64,000 nt of DNA, taken from Acanthochlamys bracteata (taxonomy: Eukaryota > Streptophyta > Magnoliopsida > Pandanales > Velloziaceae). The translations under genes and the position numbers were made by a program. Below, one piece after another: positions 23,787-34,524 of the stretch. The stretch covers positions 6,866,026 through 6,930,025 of the forward strand of contig CM034140.1 of assembly GCA_019914995.1 (NCBI GenBank). Reading direction: 5' to 3'. Under the pieces are notes generated by a model. That model searched no databases. It was not told the origin of the DNA and worked only from the letters and a program-made list of their open reading frames with translations. Position 1 is the stretch's first letter. Each line of letters opens with the position of its first letter.

Positions 23787-24406
23787 GTTATTGTACCTTG
23801 CTTTTACATGTTACTTTGGTTGCATTATCAATTGCACGACTGAATTTTTCAGATACACAGAATTGCCTATACAACATATTACTGGAAGAATTAGTGGATG
23901 GATATCTAAAAGACAGAAGCGGCTAGTCCTGAATAGTGCATCACTGGGTGAAAAATGTATCCACGATGTTATCTTCTTTTCAGGGCAAGTTTTAACATTT
24001 GTCAGTACTTTCCATTAATGTCTAAAATACCATAGGTGCAATGTATTCTTGAAGTTATACATCTGGAAGTATTTCAGAAGTTTAATCTGTGGTAGATATA
24101 TTTTCCCGTATGAAGAATTTGCAGGGAAAGCTGCGCCAAGCATGAGATTACTAACATGGATCATGGATGAGATTTCTCTTTCTTTAAGAATGTGGAGAAC
24201 TTCAAGTTTGAGGTTAGCACCTTGCATCACCTGTTTAAGCAGTTTGCTTTTCTTTTTTTCTTTTCGTATGAAAGATAAGCATCCATTTCCTTTGTCTTCG
24301 TGTTCTTCGTATTTCACAATGCTCATTGCAGTGGGTAGACTGTGAACGAGCAACCATGGTGGCGCCTTTTTTTTAGATGCCCTATCTGTACTCTAACTTA
24401 GAGTGA

Positions 24407-24656
24407 GTTTGGGATCGTTTATGAAAGAAAGTTTTTCTGAAATAGAAAATATTTTTGTCTTTTTTAAAAAATGAGTTTTATTTTTTTTACTTTAAAAAAA
24501 AAAAAAAATATAATAAAAATTTTTATTATATAAAAATTTTTATATTTTTTAAAATTTTAAATAAATTTTTTAAATATTTATAAAATATATATTGAAAAAT
24601 ATAAAATAAAAAATTGAAAGATTTTATTGGAAAAAAGTAAAAACAAACACACCCTT
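24407..24656. repeat. AT-rich dispersed repeat, family A
   Basis: Forward copy from GAGTTTGGGATCGTTTATG to AAACAAACACACCC, with the interior block TTTATAAAATATATATTG. The outer ends (GAGTGAGTTTG and CAAACACACCC) are roughly inverted. Confidence 0.55.
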
Positions 24657-26512
24657 AGTCTTGAACTATTGATCGCCTTGACATTTTGACTTATAGATTT
24701 TACCCAACCTAAACATTATAGGGTACTCATAAGCTGATGATTTGGACCCCTTTTATCCATGTACTATTTCTACCCTATCTCAAAACTGATGAGAATGTAA
24801 ACTAGATTTAAAGAAGAGTTAGTACTGGTAGCACAGTCACTAGACTAGAGTTGGATTAAGGAATGTTTGAGAGTGCCGTTGAAAATGTTTGTTCCATCAT
24901 TTTATCTGTCTTAATTCAAGTAGTGGTAGTCAATGTACAAATACATAGATACATGAGCTACTAACGAGCAATGTTTTCCTGAAACATTGATGCGCATGAC
25001 CTTCTTGCTGCTGCAGGAACACTCGTCAGTTGTCTCCATGTTGGATTTCCTGAACTGCTCGACTCTCTTACCAAGAGGTTTTCAGGTATCGACTGTTAAG
25101 AATTGGGATAAGCTAAAACATTTTCCCTGATTATATGAGATTCAGAAACAATACTGGAATTTTGTGGTTGACTTCTGATTATAACAATATAGGCTTACAA
25201 CTTTACTTTTTTATTTGCATTCAATTTGTATTTTTTCTTTTATACTTATTCTAAATTTCACATATTTAGGACATATATATAGAATGTAATAAAATTTTTT
25301 GATAACTAGTTCACTAAATAACTAATTCTCTAAAAGTAATTTTTTGATATTAGTTCTTTAGCATAATTTTTTATGATAGTTAGAATAAATTTAGACATAA
25401 TTTTTTATAAATTTGGACATAATTTTTTTATGAATCTGAACATAATTATTATGAGAATCATGTTGGACTAAATAGTGAATTATTAGTAATTATTTGTGAC
25501 TGTTTGATTAGAAATTTATCAAAAGTGTTTTTATATCTAATATTTTGTGGTTGAGCTCTGACACCTGAGTAGCTGGGTTCTCTATCGATCCTTGTTCGCT
25601 TGTACAGATTTCAGGCGGAACGAGTATTTGATAACTGCCTAAGGTGAGTTGTATTATTCATTTATTTGAATGCGAATTTTGAGTTCTCGAAAGTGTTTTT
25701 TTAGAAATTGAAAAGTAATTAAATCAGAGTAAAATAATTTGGAAACTTTTAAATCGAAATTATTTCTATGTAATAATAATTAATAAAAAAGAGTTTTATA
25801 GTTTAAAAGATTTTAAAAATAATTAATGTGACTTCTGCTCAGTTTTATCAATAGTGAACGCCAGTATTTTTTTTCCTCATTTCTAAGAACTTAATTTTTA
25901 ATATTTTAGATTTCATCTTCGAACATTTCTATCGCGGTCTATCTCGAGTGGTTTAGCCGTTTTTTAAATTTCCTTAATTATTTTGTACAAATAAAAAATT
26001 AAAATAATTTTCTTAAAAATAAATTAAATAAAAATTTATTTTTTTATATTTAATTATTTTTAAAGTGATCATCAAATTCTTCTGCTTATTTTTGAGATTG
26101 TGGTCCAGGGAGGTGTAGCAGCATGTTTGGTAAGTACGGAAAAAAACTCTTAAAGCATGTCAGTGTCTCTCTTTATGTTTACATAAGGAAGCTTTTATCA
26201 GGTCTATAAATTAAAATTTTGAAAATAAAATTATAATAATTAAATTTCAAAGTAATTATTAGAACTTATTCTTTTAGAAATTTTTAGCTAATTTTTAAAA
26301 AGTTATGTTTAGAAATTTATTTGTGAAAAGAACACATTGTTATCATCATTATCAGTGCAGCTGTTTGGGCATTAAAGAGCCTAATTATATCATGGTATGA
26401 AGTCCTTTTTCGATATTACACGTATTCTTTTTTCTTTTCTTTTACCTGAGAATATTGCTTTTGGTGTTGCTCTGCTATATCATTGATATCTATAGGTCAC
26501 TGTTTATTCTGG

Positions 26513-26725
26513 GAGTGTTTAATTTAGCTTATTAAAAAATAATTTTTTAATTTTTATTTTTTAATATATATTTTATAAATATTTAAAAATTTTATTTACA
26601 AATTTAATAAAACATTTTGCGTGAAATTATTTTATTATATATTTTAATTATTGTTTTGAAGATAAAAAATAAAAATAATTTTTATTTTAAAAAAAATTTA
26701 TTTCATAATTAATTTTAAAACACTC
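26513..26725. repeat. AT-rich dispersed repeat, family A (reverse)
   Basis: Perfect 8-bp inverted ends, GAGTGTTT at 26513-26520 and AAACACTC at 26718-26725. The interior holds the reverse block ATATATTTTATAAATATTT. Confidence 0.55.
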
Positions 26726-27879
26726 TCAAATATGTGCTTTTCAAACATTGCTCAGGCCCTCGGTGTTTGTTTTACCTGAAATTTTAATTTTTCTAGCAAA
26801 ATTAGAATTTAAAAAAGTTTGTATATTTTATTTGTATAAAAAATTTATAAACTCTAGCTTTGGTCCACTTGCGTCAGGGTTTGTTCATTCTTTTTTATAT
26901 TTTTTATTTACTTTATTTAAAAATATAAAAACTTTTATATTATAAAATATTATGTTCCTTTTGTATTATTTTTAAATAAAATTTTAAAAATAAATTAAAA
27001 ATAATTTTTATTATTAAAAATTTTTTATTATAAAAAATTTTTATAAGCACTTTTAAATCCCTCACTCAGTTCAGGATTGCTTTCAGCCAGCTAGGTTTTG
27101 GTAGGATTGATTGATGCTAAAGTTATATGCACCGAACTGTCTGTCCTTACTCTGACAGACTGCTTCCCAACCAAAACCCATATTATACCAAACCAAACCC
27201 GATTTATATATATTTTTATTGAACCGTGATTTATTTTGATTGAATTATATCTCATACGTTTTTTTTATTAAACTTTTAGAAATTTTTGTTGATTCATAAG
27301 CTATTTTAAATTAAACTATGTAATTGTTAATACGATGGAAGGCAATTGAACGTACTTATTTTGCCAATTCTAAGAATTTTCCATCTCAAATTATATTATT
27401 AAAAACCTAATTTTATTTACTTTAATTTATATTTAAATTTATTTCTTAATAAATAAACACCTCCGAATAGAGTACGATGCGTAATAGTGACCCACTTAAA
27501 TTATTCAACGTCAAACTTTGAAGATAATTATTTTCTTCGCTGTTGCTGCTGAACATGATACTAGCTTTTATATAATGTAATTGAATCACTCGGGCACTTG
27601 AATTTGTACCAAAAAGGTTTAGGGAGCTGTTTGAAGACACGTTCCGAGAAAATCACTTTTTTTTTGTCAATTTATGTTTTTAAATAAATTTTATATAATT
27701 TTATAAAATTTATTTGAAATTTAATAATTAAAAAATCTTACGTAATAAAATTTTATTAATATATTTTTATTATAATTTTAAATAAAAGTATAATATATTT
27801 TTAAAATATAATAAAATATTTTTTTATTTAAAAAAAACACTTTAGAGTTGGCTTGGATACTAGTAATGAGTGTGTATTG

Positions 27880-28048
27880 AATGTGTTTTTTAATTATACT
27901 GAACTTAATTTTTTTATTTTAAATTTCAATTTGCTTCTTTATTATTTATTTCGAATTTGTAATATTTATTTTAATTTATTTTTTTATCAAATTTAATTTT
28001 ATTAATTTAGTTTAGGAAATTTATTTTTTATTAATTTAAAACACGCAC
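27880..28048. repeat. MITE-like repeat, family B/C related
   Basis: AT-rich segment between ATGTGTTTTTTAATTA and TAATTTAAAACACGCAC, imperfect inverted ends. Confidence 0.35.
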
Positions 28049-28449
28049 TTATTGTATCTTGAAAAGTAGTGTTAATGTGTTTGTGATCTAAATTTGGTTG
28101 GTTAAAATTCCGAATCTAATGTCAAAATTGAAAATTTCTAATTTAGGTTTGTAGATTTACAACAGCTATAATCAAAATAATTGATAAGCTGAAAGTTAAA
28201 AATCAACATTATTGTAGAGTTCATAATTTGATCCAAGAATTTCATGTAATTCAAGAACTTAAAAATCAACAAAAATTTACGGAAAAATAATGTTCAATTT
28301 TTTCAGCATGGATTCTTTTCTTTTTTTGTTCCCCCTCTTTTATACACATAAAACAAAACCTCAAAATTAATCAAACAACATTAAAAAAAAAAAAGAAGGC
28401 CATAACTTGATCTCACCAAAATTGAAGAATTCTCTCGTTGGATCTCTGA

Positions 28450-29175
28450 TCAATGAGCCATGGCGGGGACTGAGGAGGTCTGCCGTTGTTGTTGTTGCTG
28501 GAAAGTAATGCTTCTCTGATTAGGCATAGCAAGCATTGCGGTATGATCCAAGAAATCCTTCAGATCAACGACAGCTTCAAGCACTTGTCGAAGATCATCA
28601 GCCTTGAAAAATCCGGCAGCTCCCAGCCGTCTGACGGCGTAAACGTAAAACGTCAGGCACCCTTTCCTGAACTTGAACCTCGCCATTTCGCATCCCGTTA
28701 AACTTCTTATAACTTTCTTATTTACGTCTCCCAACGGGATCGTGTTCGGCCACAACCGATCGACTGCAGACTTCATCGACTCTGATTCGAACACGAAAAC
28801 CATGGCCTTGGATTTGTTCGTGCCAAGGCCTAGCGTTAATGTATGCCAAGCCTTGTGAGCTAGTATTGTGAAGTTTGTAGGAATGTAAGCTGTTGATGAA
28901 GGTAATGGAGTTGATGATGAAGAGTTTGAAGTTGAAGATGGAGATGGAGGGAGGGAGGAGAGTAGACGGAGGAGTTCAAATGGAGAACAACGGCGAACGG
29001 TGAAGGATTTTACGATGAATTGCTGACCACCGAATCTGATTCCTTTAACTTCAGAGCAGGGCTTGAAGTTTCCCGTTGAAGCACTTGTTGTTGATGAAGA
29101 AGAAGAAGAAGAAGAGTTGTTGTTCTTTTTCTTCTTCTTGTTGTTGTTCTTGTTTTCTTTCTCTTTGGTTTCCAT
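28450..29175 (-). CDS. conserved plant protein of unknown function (At5g05250/At3g56360-like)
   Basis: Single exon, 241 residues, ATG at 29175-29173. The first 35 residues are low-complexity Lys/Asn/Ser. A conserved body follows: VKGIRFGGQQFIVKSFTV near 43-60, a Ser/Pro-rich variable loop near 75-95, then YIPTNFTILAHKAWHTLTLG, LWPNTIPLGDV, TGCEMARFKFRKGCLTFYVY and DFLDHTAMLAMPNQRSITF. I know this pattern from an uncharacterised plant family, with no established reaction or partner. No signal peptide, membrane segment or known catalytic motif is visible. A glutamine run lies near the C-terminus. A (TC)11 microsatellite sits just before the start codon on the coding strand. The frame is intact; the Arabidopsis locus names are from memory. 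Confidence 0.85.
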   Translation of the reverse strand: METKEKENKNNNKKKKKNNNSSSSSSSSTTSASTGNFKPCSEVKGIRFGGQQFIVKSFTVRRCSPFELLRLLSSLPPSPSSTSNSSSSTPLPSSTAYIPTNFTILAHKAWHTLTLGLGTNKSKAMVFVFESESMKSAVDRLWPNTIPLGDVNKKVIRSLTGCEMARFKFRKGCLTFYVYAVRRLGAAGFFKADDLRQVLEAVVDLKDFLDHTAMLAMPNQRSITFQQQQQRQTSSVPAMAH

Positions 29176-29178
29176 GGT

Positions 29179-29201
29179 GAGAGAGAGAGAGAGAGAGAGA
29201 G
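29179..29201. repeat. (GA)11 microsatellite in a 5' leader
   Basis: Alternating GA on the plus strand, read as (TC)n in the leader of the minus-strand gene, four bases from its ATG. Such pyrimidine runs are common in plant leaders and are length-variable. Confidence 0.9.
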
Positions 29202-29284
29202 GGAGGGATTATTAGTTAGGTGCGCAGCAGCAACAGGTGTTGGGAGCTTTAGCTTAGGATAGTGTTTGTTTTTCTTTTGTTTAG

Positions 29285-29533
29285 GGCGTGTTTATTAATA
29301 TCACAAATTCAATTTTTTTTAAACTTATTCTTAATAAAAATATATACAAAAATTAAAATAAAACTTTTTTATTATTAAAATTTTTTAAAAAATTTATTTT
29401 TAAAACTTATTATAAATATTAGATTAATATATTAATTTTAGTTTTATTAAATATTTTTAATTTTTAATTTAATTTTTTAAATTGAATTTTAAAAAATTTA
29501 TTTCATCCACTTTTTTATCAATGTAAACACGCC
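29285..29533. mobile_element. MITE-like element, family C, with perfect 10-bp inverted ends
   Basis: GGCGTGTTTA at 29285-29294 and TAAACACGCC at 29524-29533 are exact inverted repeats around a 249-bp AT-rich body. Both flanks read TTTAG, a possible 5-bp target duplication. No coding potential, so non-autonomous. Confidence 0.6.
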
Positions 29534-29536
29534 TTT

Positions 29537-29730
29537 AGAGCGTGTTGGAATTGTTTCTAAAATAAAAAATTTTTAAATAGAAAATATTTTTTTAAAAATA
29601 AATTTAAAAAAATAATTAAAAATCTATTATGTAAATCTTTTTATATTTTAAATTTTTAAATAAGTTTTTTTAAAAAAATATATTAAAAATATAAAATAAA
29701 AAATAGATGAAAATACATTCCCAAAGCTCC
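29537..29730. repeat. AT-rich dispersed repeat, family A
   Basis: Starts AGAGCGTGTTGGAATTG and ends near ATTCCCAAAGCTCC, its approximate inverse. It directly abuts the family C element. Confidence 0.5.
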
Positions 29731-30177
29731 AGCATTTGGTGAGAAGGTAGTACCCTAATAGATTTCATTTAGTCAAGGATTCACTTAATTGTAGACCGCC
29801 TTTATATACCGTCCAAATTTTAATTTTTTCAAACTCATTAAAGTTAATATTAAATTTTCAAATTGAGTTACATAATGAGAAAATAGAATCATTAACTTGA
29901 TTATGTATATATATTTGTCAAATTTATCGATTATAACCTAATTTATTTAATAGTTAACTAAAATTTGAATCGATTCATAATAGTTAAAATTATTAAAAAT
30001 TATAAGAATTGGTAGATATTATAAATAAAAAAATATTTTATCAAAATTTCATTAAACAAAAATAAACTAAATTAATTTTATTGTTGTATTATTTCATTTC
30101 TAATTAGTAGCCCTGATATCTCAAGATTTCAACCCTCAATTATTAAAAGTACAGTAGACCAGATATAGTGCGTTTGA

Positions 30178-30418
30178 TTTTACTTTTCTCCAACAAAATT
30201 TTTTTAATTTTTAATTATATATTTTTAATATATATTTTATAAATATTTAAAAAATTATTTTTAAATTTAAAAAATATAAAAAAATTTTATGTAATGAGAT
30301 CTTTTTATTACATATTTTTATTTCTTTTCAGAAATAAAAAAAATAAAATTTGTTTTAAAAAAATAAAAATATTTTCTATTTTAGAAAAATTTTATTTTAT
30401 AAGTAATCTCAAACGCAT
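30178..30418. repeat. AT-rich dispersed repeat, family A (reverse)
   Basis: Ends GTGCGTTTGA (30178-30187) and TCAAACGCAT (30409-30418) match in 9 of 10 inverted positions. The interior carries the reverse family block near 30225-30260. This copy gives the cleanest view of the family A termini. Confidence 0.55.
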
Positions 30419-30989
30419 CCTATAGTTTGCGAAAAGTTTGGATGCATTATTTTACAATAAATGACTTACTAAAAGTAATTTATTATATATTATATCAACA
30501 GTACTGTAATATTAAGTTTAATCAAATTTATATTTTTTAGTTGAATGTGAATTAAAAAAATGTTTATATTTTTTGTGTATGTCAAGTAATTGAAAGTAAT
30601 TATGACTTATGAGGTGAAAAAAAGGCATCTTTTGTGATTATAATTTCGGTTTACTTATAAAAATTTTATTAAAAATTATAAATAAAATAAAACGAACTCA
30701 GAAACGACCTATAATTTTTGAACTAATAAGAGTGAGGTTTAATTTCACAAAAATATATTTTAAAAACTAAATTTTATAAAAGTAAGATTTGATAATATAA
30801 ATTTTTAATAAATTTATATAAAAAAATAAGTAAACCACAATTGTAAATAAATTTAAAAGTGAAGTGTAAGTAAAATTTGATCAAAGTAATTATTTTTCTA
30901 AATTATAGATATACGGAATTAATCTCCGCATCTCTAATTACTCTAAAGTCATTTTATAAATACTGTACACACTTTGTTCAAAATCTTTT

Positions 30990-31611
30990 TAATTCTCCTT
31001 CTACTTCTCCTTCCATCGGAGTAAACTACGGAGCTTACGCTGACAACCTCCCACCGCCGACGGCCGTCGCGCAGTTCATCCGCGACAAAACGTTAATCGA
31101 CAAAGTGAAACTCTTCAACATAAACCCCGACATGCTCCGTGCTTTCGCCAGCACCGGCATCGCTCTCGCCGTCACCGCGCCTAATGACGTCATCCTTTCT
31201 TTCGCCGCCCGTAGTTCCACCGTCGCTTTCGACTGGGTTGCCGCTAACATTTCGCCCTTCCTTCCTGCGACGAATATTAATATGATATTTGTTGGGAATG
31301 AGATTTTCAATACCGGTGATAAGAATTTGATTGCCCATTTGGTTCCTGCGATGTGGGCGTTGAGGAGAGCGTTGGATGCCGCCGGGTTGAAATCGGTAAG
31401 AGTTTCGACGCCGCACTCGTTGGGGATATTGTAGTCGTCGGAGCCGCCGTCAACGGGGAGGTTTAAAAGAGGATACGATGGGATTGTTTTCGCTCCCATG
31501 CTGGAGTTTCACCGGCGAACGAAGTCACCTTTCGTTGTGAATCCATATCCTTATTTCGGTTACAATGATCGCACTTTGAATTACGCCCTTTTCCGGCCGA
31601 ATCCAGGAGTG
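30990..31611 (+). pseudogene. glycosyl hydrolase 17 (endo-beta-1,3-glucanase) pseudogene
   Basis: Open from about 30990. It contains IGVNYGAYADNLPPP, the start of the mature GH17 domain, then LFNINPDMLRAFASTGI and FVGNEI, whose Glu is the usual proton donor. An in-frame TAG at 31432-31434 interrupts the region reading STPHSLGIL; beyond it the same frame continues with FAPMLEFHRRTKSPF and VNPYPYFGYNDRTLNYALF up to about 31611. Similarity then stops in AT-rich DNA, so the segment with the nucleophile (GETGWP type) is gone. The signal-peptide exon is not visible either. Family members cut callose in the wall or apoplast. One nonsense codon plus truncation at both ends mark a relic. The body is GC-richer than its surroundings. 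Confidence 0.88.
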
Positions 31612-32434
31612 GTTAGTAATCTTTTATCTAAACAAAAACATTTGTTTTTTAAACTAATTTTTTCAGCTGAAGAAGTTTTTTCTCGAATCAGTATTAAAAA
31701 GTGATTTTTTAGAAAGAAATGCCAAACGCACCTAGTACATCATCAGACACCAAAAAGAAAAGATCAAGTTCTTGGCGAGATGAACGGTTCAGATTTAAAC
31801 TTCGGAAGATCGGGCGGTTGAGGAAGCATGTTCTGGCTTGGAGAGATCCATCCATTACCAGGAATGCCACTCTCGTATAGCGTTTGAAACGCTAGTTTTC
31901 AATTTTTTTTTATTTCATATTTTTTAATATATATTTTATAAATATATAAAAATTTAAAAAGTGTAAAAAAATTATATAAATAAGATTTTTTAATTATATT
32001 TTTATTATTTTTTGAAAAAAATAAAACTTATTTTTTTAAAAAAAATATTTTTTATTTTATAAAAATTCTATTTCATAAATATTCTCAAACGTGCCATATT
32101 TTCAAGTGACACTGCAAAGGTAATGCCTTTGGTGACACGCTCGAGAACTCTATCAACGCCCATCTTTTCTCTTTTCGCACAATCTCATAACCGTACGGAT
32201 GCATTTTTTTTATTTTAGAATTGAGTTTTTTTGAATGTAAGTTACCAAAAATGAATTAATAAAATTAGTATTGTTAAAAGTGAATTGAATTATTATATTT
32301 TTGTAATTGAAAATAAGTTAGGAGTGAGTATTTGTATTGTTTTATATCATTTTATATTTAGAAATAAAAAAAAGTGACTTTTTAGATGAAAAAAATATAC
32401 CTACTTAAAACTTGAGATTGTGTTATATATATAA
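31612..32434. other. intergenic DNA
   Basis: Contains a 130-bp mixed-composition patch at about 31735-31870 that I cannot assign, and a repeat copy. No gene seen. Confidence 0.5.
31879..32095. repeat. AT-rich dispersed repeat, family A (reverse)
   Basis: Starts GCGTTTGA at 31881 and ends CTCAAACGTGCC, approximate inverted ends of the family. Confidence 0.5.
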
Positions 32435-32442
32435 GATAGGAG

Positions 32443-33202
32443 CATAGTTGTAAGAATCGGACCAAACATCGAATCAAAAAATTGTTCGGGTCACGATTTT
32501 CGGATTGAACAATCGAATCAACCGATCGAACCGTCGGATCAATAATATTAAAATATTTTTAATTAATAATAATAATTATTATAGTAAAAAATTTACTGTC
32601 AATAATGCTACCAATAATAATAGCTATAGTAATCATAACAAAAATTACTATCAACAACAACAGTAATAATAATCACAGCAAAAATTAAAGTATTGCCATC
32701 TAATTGCCACCACCAATAATAATAATAACAATTAAAATTTATAAATAGAAATATTTAAATAAATTAAGAGATTAGAAAAAAATAAAACGATAAAATAGAT
32801 AAATCATAAAAGAGATATAACTAATTTTTTAGGTATACATATTTGAATCTAAATATTTTTCAATATAAAAAATTTAAAAATTACTAATAATTGATATTTA
32901 TAAATAAGAAATAATTAATTATATTTTTATATTATCACATTCAAATGCTAAATCTAAATTACATATTATTTTTCAACACAGGACTATAATAATTATTTTT
33001 GCATTAAATATATCATCAATTTAAAATTTTTAATTAATTTTAAAAAAAATTTTCAATTCGGTTTGATCCGGACGGGTCGAACGGGTCAAATCGGATCGAA
33101 ATAGGTCAAATCGAATCGATTCTATAAATAATTTTTTTATAAATTCGAACGCGACGGTTTTCGAATCGATCCGGACGAATTAGTCCGGATTTGACAACTA
33201 TG
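32443..33202. mobile_element. hAT-like non-autonomous DNA transposon with 8-bp target duplication
   Basis: The ends CATAGTTGT (32443-32451) and ACAACTATG (33194-33202) are exact inverted repeats. They continue imperfectly inward (AAGAATCGGAC against the inverse of GTCCGGATTTG). The 760-bp body has GC-richer subterminal parts full of TCGAATC, CCGATCGAACC and GGTCAAATCG motifs and an AT-rich centre with short (AAT)n and (ACA) runs. The flanks are an identical 8-mer, GATAGGAG, at 32435-32442 and 33203-33210. An 8-bp duplication is typical of hAT elements. No transposase frame is present. Confidence 0.75.
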
Positions 33203-33210
33203 GATAGGAG

Positions 33211-33345
33211 GGACAATTTTTGACCAAATCTAAAACCGACCAAAAAAGTAAAATTTGTATTTTATTCAAAATTAATCCATTTAATTATATAATTATTTAT
33301 ACAAAATATATTATTTAATAATTAGATAATAATAATATAAATTTT

Positions 33346-33376
<31 letters not shown>

Positions 33377-34179
33377 TGAGTTAAAATGGATACTCTCTAT
33401 TTTTGAAAATAGTAGTGTAAAAAATTATAAGTACTTTTATTTTTTGAGTTGGGTCAAGATAAGTTTTAGCTAGGATTGGGAGAACTTACAAATTTTTTGT
33501 CATCCAAATTATTAATTTTATATTATTTTAATAAATTTTTTTAATATCTTTGAATTTTTTAAAATGTAATTCTTTGAATTGTATGACAAAAACCCTTTTC
33601 TGAATATTAAAAAGTAGAGAAGAATTTAATGTTCATAATTATTAAAATGTCAAGTTCTTGTATTTAAAAATAGTCAAAAGCAGATATTAATGTTGTACTT
33701 CTTACTTAGGATCACAAAAGGCATCCAAGAAACAAAACAGAAGCATCACTGAATTTGAGATCATTAACATTTTTTTGGAACTTTCAAAACTTGCAATTAT
33801 AAGTCAAACCGCACTACTAATTACATAACTCACTTCCATGAACAGAAAACCAAAAAAGAATCCAATGCTTTCATTTCAATCCCATAAGAACCCAAAAAAT
33901 CAAAAGAAAAACGAGCACCATCTATTGAGAAAGAACACAAATTCATAGAAGCATAAATATAAATATACAAAAAATAAAGAACCTCTAAATAAACAACTAA
34001 AATTTTTTTTCTCATAAACATACTCGAATCTAGATACGCATGCACATATACAACCAAAACATTCTAAACAGAGATTCTTTTTTTCCTGTTACAGCAGTTG
34101 CACAAACATCTACAATCTCCAAATCCGGCGATCTCCTGCCGACAATCAACAGAAAGCAGAACATCGAACAGCGACAGTT
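33211..34179. other. AT-rich intergenic DNA
   Basis: Repeats and low-complexity sequence; the right part from about 33700 is probably the 3' region of the minus-strand SMR gene. No further gene seen. Confidence 0.5.
33351..33376. repeat. (AT)13 microsatellite
   Basis: Uninterrupted AT dinucleotide run in intergenic DNA. Confidence 0.9.
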
Positions 34180-34377
34180 TCAAGCACAGGCTTCTCTCCG
34201 ACGAGGATTGAGAGCGAACAAAGACTCGAGATCCGGCGGGTGAAAATACCCGTTCTTCGGTGGCTCTCTTCGTTTTCCATTGATAGCCGTCGGTGATTTC
34301 TTCTTCGGCGGTGGTGGACATGATACTGCTTCAGGTATTCTGCACTCTTCTCTCCTCGGCGTCTCCCATCCTTCCAT
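34180..34377 (-). CDS. SMR: SIAMESE-related cyclin-dependent kinase inhibitor
   Basis: Single exon, 65 residues. An in-frame TGA lies six codons upstream, fixing the start at 34377. The order is [20 protein letters not shown], a Lys-rich stretch [20 protein letters not shown], then [11 protein letters not shown] and a basic end. The [12 protein letters not shown] motif and the CPPPPKKK block are hallmarks of plant SIM/SMR proteins, which bind CDK-cyclin complexes in the nucleus and push cells toward endoreduplication or arrest. Many members are 80-130 residues; this is a short one, comparable to SMR4. A TATA box lies 140 bp upstream. The numbered member is not certain. Confidence 0.88.
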   Translation of the reverse strand: MEGWETPRREECRIPEAVSCPPPPKKKSPTAINGKRREPPKNGYFHPPDLESLFALNPRRREACA

Positions 34378-34516
34378 CTCTCTATCTCTCTCTCAACAAA
34401 AATTTCTCTGCTCTGCTTCTGCTCTGAAAACTCTTTGGGGAAAAAGTTTTAGGGTTTGTGGGCGGGAAAGATTTGAAGAAAATTATTTGAGGGAAATGGG
34501 AAAAAGAATCGCAATT

Positions 34517-34524
34517 TATTTATA
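34517..34524 (-). promoter_or_regulatory. TATA box of the SMR gene
   Basis: TATAAATA on the minus strand, 140 bp before the ATG. The leader between them is purine/pyrimidine-skewed (CT-rich on plus), as in many plant genes. Confidence 0.65.

Larger units (their letters stand above)
21722..28449. other. long gene-poor stretch downstream of CXIP4
   Basis: The first 2.6 kb has near-normal base composition without a recognisable protein and may include CXIP4 3' sequence or a decayed gene. Overlapping open frames on both strands at 24015-24353 match nothing I know. A 69-bp exon-like segment lies at 25017-25085. From 25.2 kb on the DNA is AT-rich and repeat-filled. No gene is supported. Confidence 0.5.

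Noticed and set aside
24015..24353. Overlapping open frames of about 100 codons on both strands
   Set aside because: They are mutually antisense, have no recognisable motif, and are not linked to splice sites or a promoter.
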